Positions 51,468 through 60,127 of a stretch of 64,000 nucleotides of DNA are shown in pieces. Each line of letters begins with the position of its first letter. Positions within the stretch are counted from its first letter, which is position 1. The notes under the pieces are model-generated. The model had not been told where the DNA came from. It saw only the letters and a list, made by a program, of their open reading frames with translations, and made no database searches. The position numbers and the translations under genes are program-made. Location of the stretch: assembly GCA_002495055.1 (NCBI GenBank), contig DADR01000018.1, positions 95,874 through 159,873 on the forward strand, given 5' to 3'. This DNA comes from Methanoregula sp. UBA247. GTDB taxonomy: Archaea > Halobacteriota > Methanomicrobia > Methanomicrobiales > Methanospirillaceae.

Positions 51468-51809
51468 TTACGGCACGAACCGTATCCCGGGATAGACTGC
51501 ACCGCGGGAGCCATCCTCGGTAATCGTTACGCCAAACTTTTCTGCGATTACATTGAGAAACTCTTTTTCAAGGATCAGTTTCGGGAACCCGTGTACCTGG
51601 CGCCGTAAGGTCCGGACCCATTCACTCCAGAGCAGCATGCACTGGACATCGTAGACCCGGTTCGGCTGCACATGGCGCGCCAGAAATTCATCAAAGGCTC
51701 TGAGTTCGCAGCATTCCTCCGGGCTGATGTCAATCCCGCTGGATCGGAACTGTTCGCCAAACCGGTTCTGCATCGCAAGGTGTGTCTCATCCAGGACTGC
51801 AATGGACAT
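51468..51809 (-). CDS. hypothetical protein with a C-terminal wHTH-like part
   Basis: A 113-aa protein, MSIAVLDETHLAMQNRFGEQ onwards. Residues 35-75 are helical with paired Cys (SPEECCELRAFDEFLARHVQ). The last 50 residues (FPKLILEKEFLNVIAEKFGV, then VYPGIRFVP) resemble the small winged-helix ends of plasmid or phage primase-like proteins. The ATG lies inside the upstream small gene, 23 bases before its stop. A mobile-element origin is possible. Confidence 0.6.
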   Translation of the reverse strand: MSIAVLDETHLAMQNRFGEQFRSSGIDISPEECCELRAFDEFLARHVQPNRVYDVQCMLLWSEWVRTLRRQVHGFPKLILEKEFLNVIAEKFGVTITEDGSRGAVYPGIRFVP

Positions 51810-51921
51810 GCCGTCGCCTGCACTCCCGGATCTGCTCGCTGTACTGGATGCTCGTTCCGGCCGGGGTGTCCTGAATGCGATACAGGTTCGGGGGCTCTGC
51901 GTAGCGGACATGGTAATTCAC
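51787..51921 (-). CDS. possible 44-aa small protein overlapping the next start
   Basis: From a GTG at 51921: NYHVRYAEPPNLYRIQDTPA, then GTSIQYSEQIRECRRRHVHC. It reads like protein and ends 23 bases inside the next gene, as with translational coupling. A TATA-like CTCTATAAACC stands about 25 bases upstream. A longer frame from an ATG at 51911, in the phase of the next gene, reads as Ser/Arg-rich nonsense and is rejected. Confidence 0.45.
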   Translation of the reverse strand: MNYHVRYAEPPNLYRIQDTPAGTSIQYSEQIRECRRRHVHCSPG

Positions 51922-52128
51922 CAACAAACCATGTGAAGAAGGGGTTTATAGAGAGTCACATGAAAAACAAAATTTGTAACATATTTTGAAACAAGCTTAA
52001 AAACGCCCAAGGAAGGGGGACAAGGTTTTTGTGATTTTTACCCTGATCAATCCCCCAAAAACAAAAAAACTGAAAAGGAAGGCATCAAAATACGCCGCGT
52101 ATTGATTAAAAATTTTAATTATTGCACA

Positions 52129-52136
52129 TTTATATG
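52129..52136 (+). promoter_or_regulatory. TATA box
   Basis: TTTATATG, within a strongly A+T-rich stretch (52090-52140), 37 bases before the ATG at 52173 and about 200 before the membrane protein gene at 52334. The region between 51922 and 52128 shows no gene. Confidence 0.5.
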
Positions 52137-52172
52137 CCTTTAAACGCTAATCAAAAACAGGATTAAACCCCG

Positions 52173-52337
52173 ATGAAAAACTCCCTGCTGTCCCGGTATC
52201 ATCACTTGTTTGATAAGAACTACCGTGCTCCCCGTAAAACCGCCTATCCTTCAAGGACATGCTTTAAGGATACCAGGTACCTTCCGGTATTCCTGCCGCT
52301 CCAGTACCGTGGATCAGGAACTCATGAACCAGGATGA
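52173..52337 (+). CDS. possible 54-aa leader protein
   Basis: MKNSLLSRYHHLFDKNYRAP, then a basic and aromatic rest. The stop TGA overlaps the ATG of the next gene (ATGA), which would couple the two. The composition is not typical of a folded protein, so it may only be a leader that delivers ribosomes. Confidence 0.3.
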   Translation: MKNSLLSRYHHLFDKNYRAPRKTAYPSRTCFKDTRYLPVFLPLQYRGSGTHEPG

Positions 52338-52984
52338 TGATTGTGGAGGGAGACCATAACCTGACGGATGTCCTGCTTGGGTGGAGATACCAGAACATCG
52401 CGTATTACAGTTCACTGGCAGTATTATTCCTCATCGGGATCGCAGCGGTCTTTATCAGGAACGATATCTTTCGGGCACGGTGGGCGTTTGTTGCCTTTGC
52501 CATCGCAATTTTACCGGCAGCAGCAGAACAGCTTACCGGTATACGCTTTCCCTGGCCGATGAAATTTTTGATCACGATCTCGCTTATCCTGCATATGGCA
52601 GGGGGGGTATTCGGGTTCTATTTTTCACTCTATCCGATATATGACAAAATCGCTCATCTTGTGGCATCCATGGCGATCGGCTACCTGCTCTTTATTGCCA
52701 TCCTGATCATGGGAGGAATTTTCAGAAAGCATCCCGGCCGCATCGCGACCAGCTGCGGGATTTTTTTAACAGTAATGGTGCTGGGATTATTATGGGAATA
52801 TGAGGAATTATTTATCGATTTATCGTCAGGGACAACATATTTTATCAACCCGGCTGACTCATTTTTTGATACAGTATTCAATACTCTCGGGTCAGCATAT
52901 ATTGCCCTGACCGTCAACGCGTACCTGAAATCTGAATCTTTTGAACATCTTTATAAACGGTTCATAACAAGGCCGGAACAGTAA
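52334..52984 (+). CDS. DUF2238/YjdF-like membrane protein
   Basis: A 216-aa protein with about six membrane helices (YSSLAVLFLIGIAAVFIRND; FLITISLILHMAGGVFGFYF; ASMAIGYLLFIAILIMGGIF). The YPIYDKIAHL and WEYEELFIDL blocks with their acidic and His residues match the pattern of YjdF-like DUF2238 proteins. Function unknown. Confidence 0.65.
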   Translation: MMIVEGDHNLTDVLLGWRYQNIAYYSSLAVLFLIGIAAVFIRNDIFRARWAFVAFAIAILPAAAEQLTGIRFPWPMKFLITISLILHMAGGVFGFYFSLYPIYDKIAHLVASMAIGYLLFIAILIMGGIFRKHPGRIATSCGIFLTVMVLGLLWEYEELFIDLSSGTTYFINPADSFFDTVFNTLGSAYIALTVNAYLKSESFEHLYKRFITRPEQ

Positions 52985-53606
52985 AAGAACAGGTACCTTA
53001 CTCCGGGTGTAAGGATCCTTTCAGGTCGCTCTTTTGCGCCAGGCATGGTGTATACATCCGGTGACGGTATCTTGCAGGAGGAAGAACACCGGACTATACC
53101 CCGCCGTGATCTTAAAGGAACGTGTTCGTTCATATAAAAAAGGGGTGGATTTTTTGGAATCATCAGGATTCCCCTTGCTTTCATGGTGTTCCGGACGTTT
53201 GATTCCAGGATTAAAAAACGACGTTGGACGAAATCGTTTTTCCCGGTCGATGAGGGAATTTTCACTTTTTAATGGCAGCTTTCACTTTTACCATGACGTC
53301 TGGCGGGAGGGGGTCCATTTTATGGGCTGCTTTTTATGTGTGCTGCAAATTTAGTCATCAGCTCAGCTTTTTAGTGGGAGCGGAGGTCTGAAACCCACAG
53401 TTCCTGGCAAAACATAAAAAAGGACGGCATTTTTACACCAGAGTGTCATTATTCTCTGTCTGTTTATGTTTTTTTGCAGCCCCCGGATCTCCGGATCAAC
53501 TACAGAAATGGAGATGGATCTCCAGGAAGCAGCAGCTGATCACAACTCCGTAAAAAAAATCCACACCCATGCCCTATCTGCCAACGAAACGAAGAATTGA
53601 ATTACC
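52985..53606. other. long intergenic region
   Basis: About 620 bases with no convincing gene on either strand. Short frames here have the wrong composition. It holds a few A/T runs and TTTTTTT tracts (near 53468) that could end transcription of the gene at 52334. No repeat of other parts of the window was noticed. Confidence 0.35.
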
Positions 53607-53771
53607 TTATGCGTGCCAATATCCCCCGCCACAAGGACGCCAGTGTAATAATTTTAGTTTATGAATGATCGTAGTGGGGAGGCTGTTAAATCGCTTCGTC
53701 AACAGTCTGATGTGGATCCTCTCTCCCTTGTGTTCACTGAGGTAACGGTCCAGACTTGCTTCAAAAGACAT
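53607..53771 (-). CDS. 54-aa possible HTH protein
   Basis: From the ATG at 53771 (AGGAGGGG 5-6 bases upstream): MSFEASLDRYLSEHKGERIH, then IRLLTKRFNSLPTTIIHKLK and a short wing-like end. The middle looks like a helix-turn-helix. A 16-base palindrome lies just before the ribosome site, and ATTTTATCG before that could be the TATA box. Too short for most annotation, but the signals are strong. Confidence 0.55.
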   Translation of the reverse strand: MSFEASLDRYLSEHKGERIHIRLLTKRFNSLPTTIIHKLKLLHWRPCGGGYWHA

Positions 53772-53785
53772 GTTTCCCCTCCTGG

Positions 53786-53801
53786 GATAGTTGATACTAT
53801 C
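53786..53801. promoter_or_regulatory. palindrome upstream of the small HTH gene
   Basis: GATAGT-TGAT-ACTATC, two perfect 6-base arms. It ends 15 bases before the ATG at 53771, next to the ribosome site. It may be the self-binding site of the small protein. Confidence 0.5.
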
Positions 53802-54039
53802 ATTCTGAAACGATAAAATTAATGCAAGACACTGATGTAATTCGATATTAATGAAGGTAGTGCGACAGGTACGGGGAAATGAATGCGTTCACCGTCATTC
53901 CTTCGATCGTATTTCAGACCTGGAGAAGGGTGTTCGTGCCAGCCGTATAGTCACGTTCAACCCTCACCGGTTCTGATGAAAATTCTCTCTGTCGTCACAA
54001 TTTTTAAAAATTTCCCTTTCTTCGTGATTTCCGGATCGC

Positions 54040-54630
54040 TCATTTTCCGACAAGACAGCTCAGGAAAAGTGTGTACACTTGTTTCGGCGACCCGTTAATC
54101 TCAGCCCACGTGGTTTTCCTGCGGGTGAGGCTTACAAAGACAACCACGGTGAGCAGTACCATACCGATAAGGAGGACTTCTGTATTGGCAATGCCAAGGA
54201 AATTCCGGGAATAGTCGGAAAATATGCCAATCCCTGCCGGGACCGAAGAGATTGGCCAGAATACTGCTGACGACGGGTTGTACACCAGGGCATCTTCGAA
54301 TAAATGAGCACCGTACCCGATACCGGCGAAGAGAGCGACCAGGGGAAACTTCAGTCTGAACACCCACGTGAGGATAATGCCGGCCAGGACGGCGTAGACC
54401 ACAAGCGCCCCGAGGTTGTGGAAATCCCGCGAATGTTCAGTCATGCGGGGAAGCAGCTGCCCCGAGGTAAAAACAAGATGATTCTGTAAAAGATCGAAAA
54501 TGCCGTCAATATCCGGGATACACCCGCTTACCACGATAATCAGGGAACCCCACCCGGCAAACTCCCGTAGCACAAAAAATGTCAGCACAATTGCAATCGC
54601 AAGATTGTAGATGACATGCTCAGTAAACAT
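54040..54630 (-). CDS. YdjM/DUF457-type membrane metal-dependent hydrolase-like protein
   Basis: A 196-aa protein with four to five helices. VVSGCIPDIDGIFDLLQNHL, then FHNLGALVVYAVLAG and YGAHLFEDALVYNPSSAVFW give the His and Asp pattern of the YdjM/DUF457 group. Members are tied to membrane stress in bacteria; the true reaction is not known. Start MFTEHVIYNLAIAI. Confidence 0.78.
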   Translation of the reverse strand: MFTEHVIYNLAIAIVLTFFVLREFAGWGSLIIVVSGCIPDIDGIFDLLQNHLVFTSGQLLPRMTEHSRDFHNLGALVVYAVLAGIILTWVFRLKFPLVALFAGIGYGAHLFEDALVYNPSSAVFWPISSVPAGIGIFSDYSRNFLGIANTEVLLIGMVLLTVVVFVSLTRRKTTWAEINGSPKQVYTLFLSCLVGK

Positions 54631-54710
54631 CTGGTAAAAAAATCGGTCATATCACCCTAAATAGGTACCGGTACTGACACTCCTCATCTATCTTTTCTTA
54701 ATTGAACAAT

Positions 54711-55559
54711 TCATATCATATCGTTTGCCCTTACTGACGAGATTATCCGATCTTTCAGGTTTCGATATTTGTCGAAATTTTCATTTTCTGTTATAAATGC
54801 AAAATTGTAGAAATGGCTCAGGGTGACAATTGCTTTCCTGGTATAAGCTGACGGGTAATATTTTGAACTTTCAGGCAATCTGACATCAAATGTTGAAGTT
54901 AACACATTCTCACTTTTGAAATATTTGTAATTTGAAATATAGGTTGACGCTGTCAAATCCGGATACATTAATTCAAACTCACCTCTGGCCCAGTCCATAT
55001 TTGGATTAAGCATCCAGTTTCCATGCATGGTATCTAAAAAATCTGAAGTAAAAAATACAAATTTTAATGTACCATCGGCACTAGTAAACATCACAATCCG
55101 CGATTGTTTCTTTATATTGTCATCTTCATAAAAATTAAAAGGACCAATAGATTTTGTCTCATTTTCAAAACACACATGATAATCCGTACGACTGGTATCA
55201 AGAACACTTTTGCAGTAGTACGGAATATACGCTGACTTTGTCATTATCCATGTTGACGGATAATCAACATTGAAATCATTATCGGAATAATGCAGGAAAT
55301 TAATTTCGGAAACATCCGTTGGATCCGGGTGAGGAGTGGGGGTATTTGTGGGGGTGACGGAGGGACTGACAGAGGGGGTTGTTGTTACATCTGGTATTGT
55401 CATTGTCGGTATTTTCGGAGTAATAACAGTTGTTGGAATCGGTGTTGAAGGAGTTGGTACGAATGGAGATTCGGGCGATACAGTCTGACTTGTGCACCCC
55501 GATGCAAAAATAACCACCATGCAGAGAAAAATAAAAAATATTCCCGAATATTTTTCCAT
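54711..55559 (-). CDS. lipoprotein with PsbP-like domain
   Basis: A 282-aa protein. Lipoprotein signal FFIFLCMVVIFASGCTSQ (Cys near 18), a Pro/Thr/Ser linker (residues 22-75), then NDFNVDYPSTWIMTKSAYIP, a PsbP-like opening found in many methanogen lipoproteins, and a C-terminal beta-rich part. The ATG at 55559 gives a clean signal; reading further upstream adds about 50 residues of poor quality. Confidence 0.75.
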   Translation of the reverse strand: MEKYSGIFFIFLCMVVIFASGCTSQTVSPESPFVPTPSTPIPTTVITPKIPTMTIPDVTTTPSVSPSVTPTNTPTPHPDPTDVSEINFLHYSDNDFNVDYPSTWIMTKSAYIPYYCKSVLDTSRTDYHVCFENETKSIGPFNFYEDDNIKKQSRIVMFTSADGTLKFVFFTSDFLDTMHGNWMLNPNMDWARGEFELMYPDLTASTYISNYKYFKSENVLTSTFDVRLPESSKYYPSAYTRKAIVTLSHFYNFAFITENENFDKYRNLKDRIISSVRANDMI

Positions 55560-55799
55560 ACCAGTATTTGATGAGTGTAAATGACAATAATCATTTTGTT
55601 CATCAGTAATCAATGAACAATCAATGCTCAGGCTGCCGGATGACGTGTCACAAATGCAATAAGTATCGCATCCTGTTGAAAATCCCACAGGAGGATTTTG
55701 ACCGTATTTCAAAAAAAATTCCCGGCATGATCGTAACCCGGTAACAGGTCGGGGGAATTACAACAAATTTTTTATACTTTTGACCAGCTCAATAACCCT

Positions 55800-56216
55800 A
55801 TGGTACCGGAAGATCCAGGCCCCACCGATCAACCGGCCGTGAACCCCCGGCAAAAAAAGACAAAAGGGGCCGGTAAACACATAAAAAAGCAACCTGCCCG
55901 TGTAAAAAATATATCCGGGTCGTGTGTCCCACAGCCTGAAGACCTTCCCTTAGAATTGAAGTGTAATTATCCCGGATGGCAGAAATTTCTTATCCGGTAT
56001 CCCCTGATTCATTCCATTCAACGGGAAGATTTCCCGGATTCCGGGGTAAGTTTTGTCTATGCAGCTCATTTTTACCGCACAAAAAATACTGCGGAAGAAA
56101 GTTCCCTCTCCCAGGGGGAATTTGAAGATTTTTTCCGGGAGATCGGGTATGAATATGATTACTCCGGGAATTTTGAATCCCGCTGGTTTGAAGGCATAGG
56201 AGTAAAAATCAGTTGA
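55800..56216 (+). CDS. hypothetical protein with basic disordered start
   Basis: A 138-aa protein. Residues 1-45 are Pro/Lys-rich (RQKKTKGAGKHIKKQPARVK) and the rest is compact, with aromatic residues (QKFLIRYPLIHSIQREDFPD; FEDFFREIGYEYDYSG). Family unknown. A TATA-like TTTTATACTTTTG lies about 30 bases upstream. Confidence 0.55.
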   Translation: MVPEDPGPTDQPAVNPRQKKTKGAGKHIKKQPARVKNISGSCVPQPEDLPLELKCNYPGWQKFLIRYPLIHSIQREDFPDSGVSFVYAAHFYRTKNTAEESSLSQGEFEDFFREIGYEYDYSGNFESRWFEGIGVKIS

Positions 56217-56288
56217 TTGCCGGTTCGGGCAACAATGTTTCTCAAATGAGATACTATAATTACCGGAAAAATAATACAGGAAGATTGT

Positions 56289-56570
56289 ATGCGTTATACC
56301 TATTCCCCGCCGTTGTGGGCGGTGCTGGGATGCCTTGCCAATATCATTCTCTCGGTCGCAATGCTATGGTATCTGATTATCTTTTTATTGTCGTGCGCTA
56401 CGTGCGCTGCAAGACCTTCTGCATATGCCTTTTTTATCGGATTTTGTGTAATTCTCGTGCTGAGCGGTTTCGAACTTATCAAGCTTCTATTCACCGGGAG
56501 AAAGAAAACCTCCCCGGCTCAGTCCATTATCACCAGGATAGTTGAGATCGATGCAGGGCTCCAGAAATAA
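56289..56570 (+). CDS. small two-helix membrane protein
   Basis: A 93-aa protein, MRYTYSPPLWAVLGCLANII onwards. Two helices (LIIFLLSCATCAARPSAYAF; FFIGFCVILVLSGFELIKLL) and a basic end. A Cys pair in ATCAAR and others face one side. GGAAG precedes the ATG. Function unknown. Confidence 0.55.
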   Translation: MRYTYSPPLWAVLGCLANIILSVAMLWYLIIFLLSCATCAARPSAYAFFIGFCVILVLSGFELIKLLFTGRKKTSPAQSIITRIVEIDAGLQK

Positions 56571-56611
56571 AGGAGCTATTCTTTTAAAAGGAGAACATTA
56601 ACTACTTTTTA

Positions 56612-57508
56612 ATGACCGGAGATTCGGGCAGGGTGGGAAAAGAACAATCTTTTAGTGATCTTACCCCGGTCCTCCTGACTAACCTTGACAAGGTGATGTA
56701 CCCGGCCTTTTCTGTCACCAAGCAGGAAGTCATCACCTACTATATCAGAATGGCTCCCCGGATTCTTCCTTTTCTTTTTAACCGACCACTTACCCTGCAC
56801 CGTTTCCCTGACGGTGTGGGGGGTGAAGCGTTTTACGAGAAAGATGCCCCGAAAAAAACCCCGGATTATGTAGATATCTTTACCATTCCCGGCAAGTCCG
56901 TTGATCGCCAGCTCCATTTTGTCCTGTGCAACAATCTCGATACACTTATCTGGCTGGCAAATCTCGCGTCACTTGAACTCCATACCACACTCTCAACCAC
57001 AGGGTCGTATGATTCCCCCGATATCCTGCTGTTCGATATTGACCCCGAACCACCACTCACCTTTGACGATGTGATCGATACAGCCCTGATCATCCGTGAA
57101 CACCTGGAGAATGCAGGGATCCGGTTGTTTGTAAAAACCTCGGGCAAAAAAGGGCTCCATCTGGTAGTCCCGCTGTCAGGTGGCCACCGGTTCGAAGAAG
57201 TCCGTGCATTTGCTCACCAGGTGGGAAAAACCATTGCACGGGACTCGCCCCTTGTGGTCTCCGAATTTGCCCGCTCACGGGATCCCGGGACGGTCTTTAT
57301 AGACTATCTCCAGAATGCCCGGGGAAAAACCATGGCAGCGCCGTACAGCCTCCGGGCAACGGCCGGTGCGACCGTATCCGCCCCGCTCAACTGGGACTCC
57401 CTCAGGCACGGGATACATCCCGAAGATTTTAATATACGGACAATACTTTCAGAAAATGAAGACCCATGGAGGGATATCTTTGACACAAGGCAGACAATCG
57501 GGAGATAA
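56612..57508 (+). CDS. LigD-type NHEJ polymerase/primase
   Basis: A 298-aa enzyme of the archaeo-eukaryotic primase fold. LTNLDKVMYPAFSVTKQEVI opens it; HRFPDGVGGEAFYEKDAP follows; the metal site is LFDIDPEPPL; then KTSGKKGLHLVVPLSGGHRF, and the last block PYSLRATAGATVSAPLNW. It fills breaks with ribonucleotides or nucleotides before ligation. A stand-alone form, as in other archaea with NHEJ. It overlaps the Ku gene by 53 bases. Confidence 0.93.
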   Translation: MTGDSGRVGKEQSFSDLTPVLLTNLDKVMYPAFSVTKQEVITYYIRMAPRILPFLFNRPLTLHRFPDGVGGEAFYEKDAPKKTPDYVDIFTIPGKSVDRQLHFVLCNNLDTLIWLANLASLELHTTLSTTGSYDSPDILLFDIDPEPPLTFDDVIDTALIIREHLENAGIRLFVKTSGKKGLHLVVPLSGGHRFEEVRAFAHQVGKTIARDSPLVVSEFARSRDPGTVFIDYLQNARGKTMAAPYSLRATAGATVSAPLNWDSLRHGIHPEDFNIRTILSENEDPWRDIFDTRQTIGR

Positions 57509-58454
57509 GACCGCTCGCCGCTCACCACAAGGCAAGGCAGGGAAGAAAAACGCAGGATCTCCGGGACCAGAACCGGTCCTGACGACAGGTGCCGGTGGTG
57601 AAAAAGCCGGAAAAAAGGACCAGCCGGTAACCCTGGTCATCCCGGAACCACCGCAGGATGACCCTGCACAGAAAAGCACACCTGGACGGCCATTCTGGAG
57701 CGGGACTATCACTATCGGGCTGGTCAATGTACCGGTCCGGCTGCACACGATGGTGAGGGACCAGTCGATCTCGTTCAGGTTGCTCCACCGGGAGGATGGG
57801 CAGCCGCTCAGGTACGACAGGGTCTGCACAAAGGACGGGCGGGTAATCCCGTGGGCGGAGACCGTAAAGGGGTATGAGGTACAAAAAGGGAAGTACGTGG
57901 TCTTTGAACCCGGTGAACTCAAAGCCGTGATGCCGGAATCTGACCGGAAGATCAGGATTGAGAAATTTGTGTATTACTTATCGCTCGATCCGACCTATTT
58001 TGAGACCCCGTATATCCTGGTTCCTGACCGGAGCGAAGAGGCCTACAGCCTCCTTGTCACTGCACTCCAGGAACTGGGGCGGGCTGCTGTCGGGACTATC
58101 ACGCTCCGGACAAAGGAATACCCCGTGGTTGTGCATGTCTACCAGGGCGGCCTTGTCCTGACAACCCTCCGGCACGCCGATGAAGTCGCTTCCCTCCGGT
58201 CATTTGAACAGCTGACCGGCCTTCCGGCACCAAAAGATACCGAGCTTGCGCTGGCAAAACGGATCATCAATGAGCTTTCCGGGGATTTTTCCCTAGCAGA
58301 TTATCCTGACCGGTACCAGGACGCTGTCATGAAACTCGTAAAAATGAAGATGGCGGGTGAAAAAATAGTCACGGTAGAACCGCCACACCCTGAACAGGCA
58401 AAAGAACTCATGCAGGCTTTACAGGAGACTATCGCCACGCTTGCCAGGAAGTGA
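57456..58454 (+). CDS. ku: Ku protein
   Basis: A protein of about 332 aa by the ATG at 57456. The first about 80 residues are Lys/Gly/Pro-rich. The Ku core (85-330) has RPFWSGTITIGLVNVPVRLH, then SISFRLLHREDGQPLRYDRV and KGYEVQKGKYVVFEPGELKA, as in bacterial-type Ku. The end is basic and helical. It binds broken DNA ends and calls in the ligase. The long basic arm before the core is unusual; the real start may be a later TTG near 57480. Confidence 0.9.
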   Translation: MKTHGGISLTQGRQSGDKTARRSPQGKAGKKNAGSPGPEPVLTTGAGGEKAGKKDQPVTLVIPEPPQDDPAQKSTPGRPFWSGTITIGLVNVPVRLHTMVRDQSISFRLLHREDGQPLRYDRVCTKDGRVIPWAETVKGYEVQKGKYVVFEPGELKAVMPESDRKIRIEKFVYYLSLDPTYFETPYILVPDRSEEAYSLLVTALQELGRAAVGTITLRTKEYPVVVHVYQGGLVLTTLRHADEVASLRSFEQLTGLPAPKDTELALAKRIINELSGDFSLADYPDRYQDAVMKLVKMKMAGEKIVTVEPPHPEQAKELMQALQETIATLARK

Positions 58455-58476
58455 ATGTCAGCGGTCCTGACGGGTC

Positions 58477-60081
58477 ATGAAGTCTGCATACCTGCCCATG
58501 CTGGCAAAAACCGCACACGGTCCCTTCAATAGTCATGACTGGCTTTTTGAGATCAAATGGGACGGTATCCGGGCGATCGCAACGGTAACGGACAGGGTAT
58601 CCCTTAAGAGCCGGAACAACCGGGACCTGATCGGGCAGATCCCTGAACTCACCGAACTCCTGCACCTTGCCCCGGGCACAGTACTTGACGGTGAGATTGT
58701 CGTGATGAGCGGGGGGAAGCCCGATATCCAGTCCCTGCTTCCCCGGTTGCACCAGGGAACCGGGAAAATACCTGCCCCCATAACACGTGTTCCCGTCACG
58801 TACATCGTTTTCGATATCCTCGAAAAAGATGGAAGGTCCCTTGTATCACTCCCGCTGGTAGAACGGAGGAAAATTCTGGAACAGGCAGTTACGGAAGGTC
58901 CCCATGTCATCCTCTCCGTCCCTGTCCGGGAGAGAGGGGAAGACTATTACCGGGCGGCCGTTTCGCAGGGACTTGAAGGTGTCATGGCCAAACGGATGGA
59001 CAGCCATTATGAACCGGGCGTGCGGAGCGATAACTGGTTGAAAATAAAGGAGGAAAAGACATGTGACTCCGTGATTACCGGTTATACCCCGGGAAAGGGA
59101 GGCCGTGGTCAGACATTCGGTGCCCTCATCCTCGGACTGTATGAAAACAAGAGCACAAGAGTTTCCCCATCCGGGGGAGTGGATCAGTCACCCGCGAAAC
59201 GGTCATCCCGGCATACCGGATCCGCTGGAAGAAGGCTCATGTATATCGGCAACGTTGGTACCGGGTTTTCGGACCGGGATCTCCACACCCTTCTGGATAT
59301 GTTCCAGATACTGAAAACCAGCACCCCGCATTTCAACGTCCCGGGAATCAGGGACACGGCGGTCTGGCTGGAACCGGTACTTGTCGCAGAAGTGGCGTAC
59401 CAGGAGGTGACACGAGACAGGAAACTGAGAATACCCCGGTTTATCAGGATCCGTGCTGATAAACGGGCTGAAGAGTGCACCACCGACCAGCTCGCGGATG
59501 TGAAGGCTGATCCGGGACAGGTCAGCAGAGTAAAAGATGAGGAACTCGTGTTGGGGGGAAATGGCACCATGGATGGTACTGTGCACAGGAACCCCGTACC
59601 AGGCCAGTACCCCGGACCCTCCCCGCGAAGGGCATTGAAAAACTATCAGGAGAAACGGGATTTTTTAAAAACAAAGGAGCCGGAAGGGACGATAACCATG
59701 ATTAGAGAAAGCAATTATTTCGTTATTCACGAACACCATGCACGTCACGTACATTATGACCTGCGACTCGAACGCGAAGGGGTCCTGAAAAGCTGGGCGG
59801 TGCCCAAAGGAATACCCGAAAAACCCGGTGAGAAACACCTTGCTGTTGCCGTCGAAGACCATCCTCTGGACTATGGGCATTTCGAAGGAGAAATCCCTGC
59901 GGGTGAATACGGGGCGGGTACCGTCAGCATCTGGGATAACGGCACGTATGATACAAAACTCTGGGAAAGCGAAAAGATCGAGATCACCTTCCACGGGAGC
60001 CGGTTGACCGGCCACTATGTCCTTGTTACCTTCAAACGTGCGGGGAAGAACGAATGGCTCATATTCAAAACGGGGGGATAA
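58477..60081 (+). CDS. NHEJ ATP-dependent DNA ligase fused to 3'-phosphoesterase
   Basis: A 534-aa enzyme. Ligase part (1-340): K27-WDG (FEIKWDGIRAIATV), LDGEIVV, EGVMAKR and NWLKIKEEK blocks, then an OB-fold. The C-terminal part (about 405-534) is the 3'-phosphoesterase: HEHHARHVHYDLRLEREG, then GHFEGEIPAGEYGAGTVSIW. In bacterial LigD the order is PE-Lig-Pol or Pol-PE-Lig; here it is Lig-PE with the polymerase separate. A linker (345-405) has low complexity. It starts 22 bases after ku. Confidence 0.92.
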   Translation: MKSAYLPMLAKTAHGPFNSHDWLFEIKWDGIRAIATVTDRVSLKSRNNRDLIGQIPELTELLHLAPGTVLDGEIVVMSGGKPDIQSLLPRLHQGTGKIPAPITRVPVTYIVFDILEKDGRSLVSLPLVERRKILEQAVTEGPHVILSVPVRERGEDYYRAAVSQGLEGVMAKRMDSHYEPGVRSDNWLKIKEEKTCDSVITGYTPGKGGRGQTFGALILGLYENKSTRVSPSGGVDQSPAKRSSRHTGSAGRRLMYIGNVGTGFSDRDLHTLLDMFQILKTSTPHFNVPGIRDTAVWLEPVLVAEVAYQEVTRDRKLRIPRFIRIRADKRAEECTTDQLADVKADPGQVSRVKDEELVLGGNGTMDGTVHRNPVPGQYPGPSPRRALKNYQEKRDFLKTKEPEGTITMIRESNYFVIHEHHARHVHYDLRLEREGVLKSWAVPKGIPEKPGEKHLAVAVEDHPLDYGHFEGEIPAGEYGAGTVSIWDNGTYDTKLWESEKIEITFHGSRLTGHYVLVTFKRAGKNEWLIFKTGG

Positions 60082-60127
60082 CGGTACTCTTTGCCAGGTT
60101 CGTAATCGTCTCTTGCAGCCTGGCGGT

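Noticed and set aside
52951..53265. 104-aa minus-strand frame after the DUF2238-like gene
   Set aside because: Composition and start context are poor, and it overlaps the end of a real gene.
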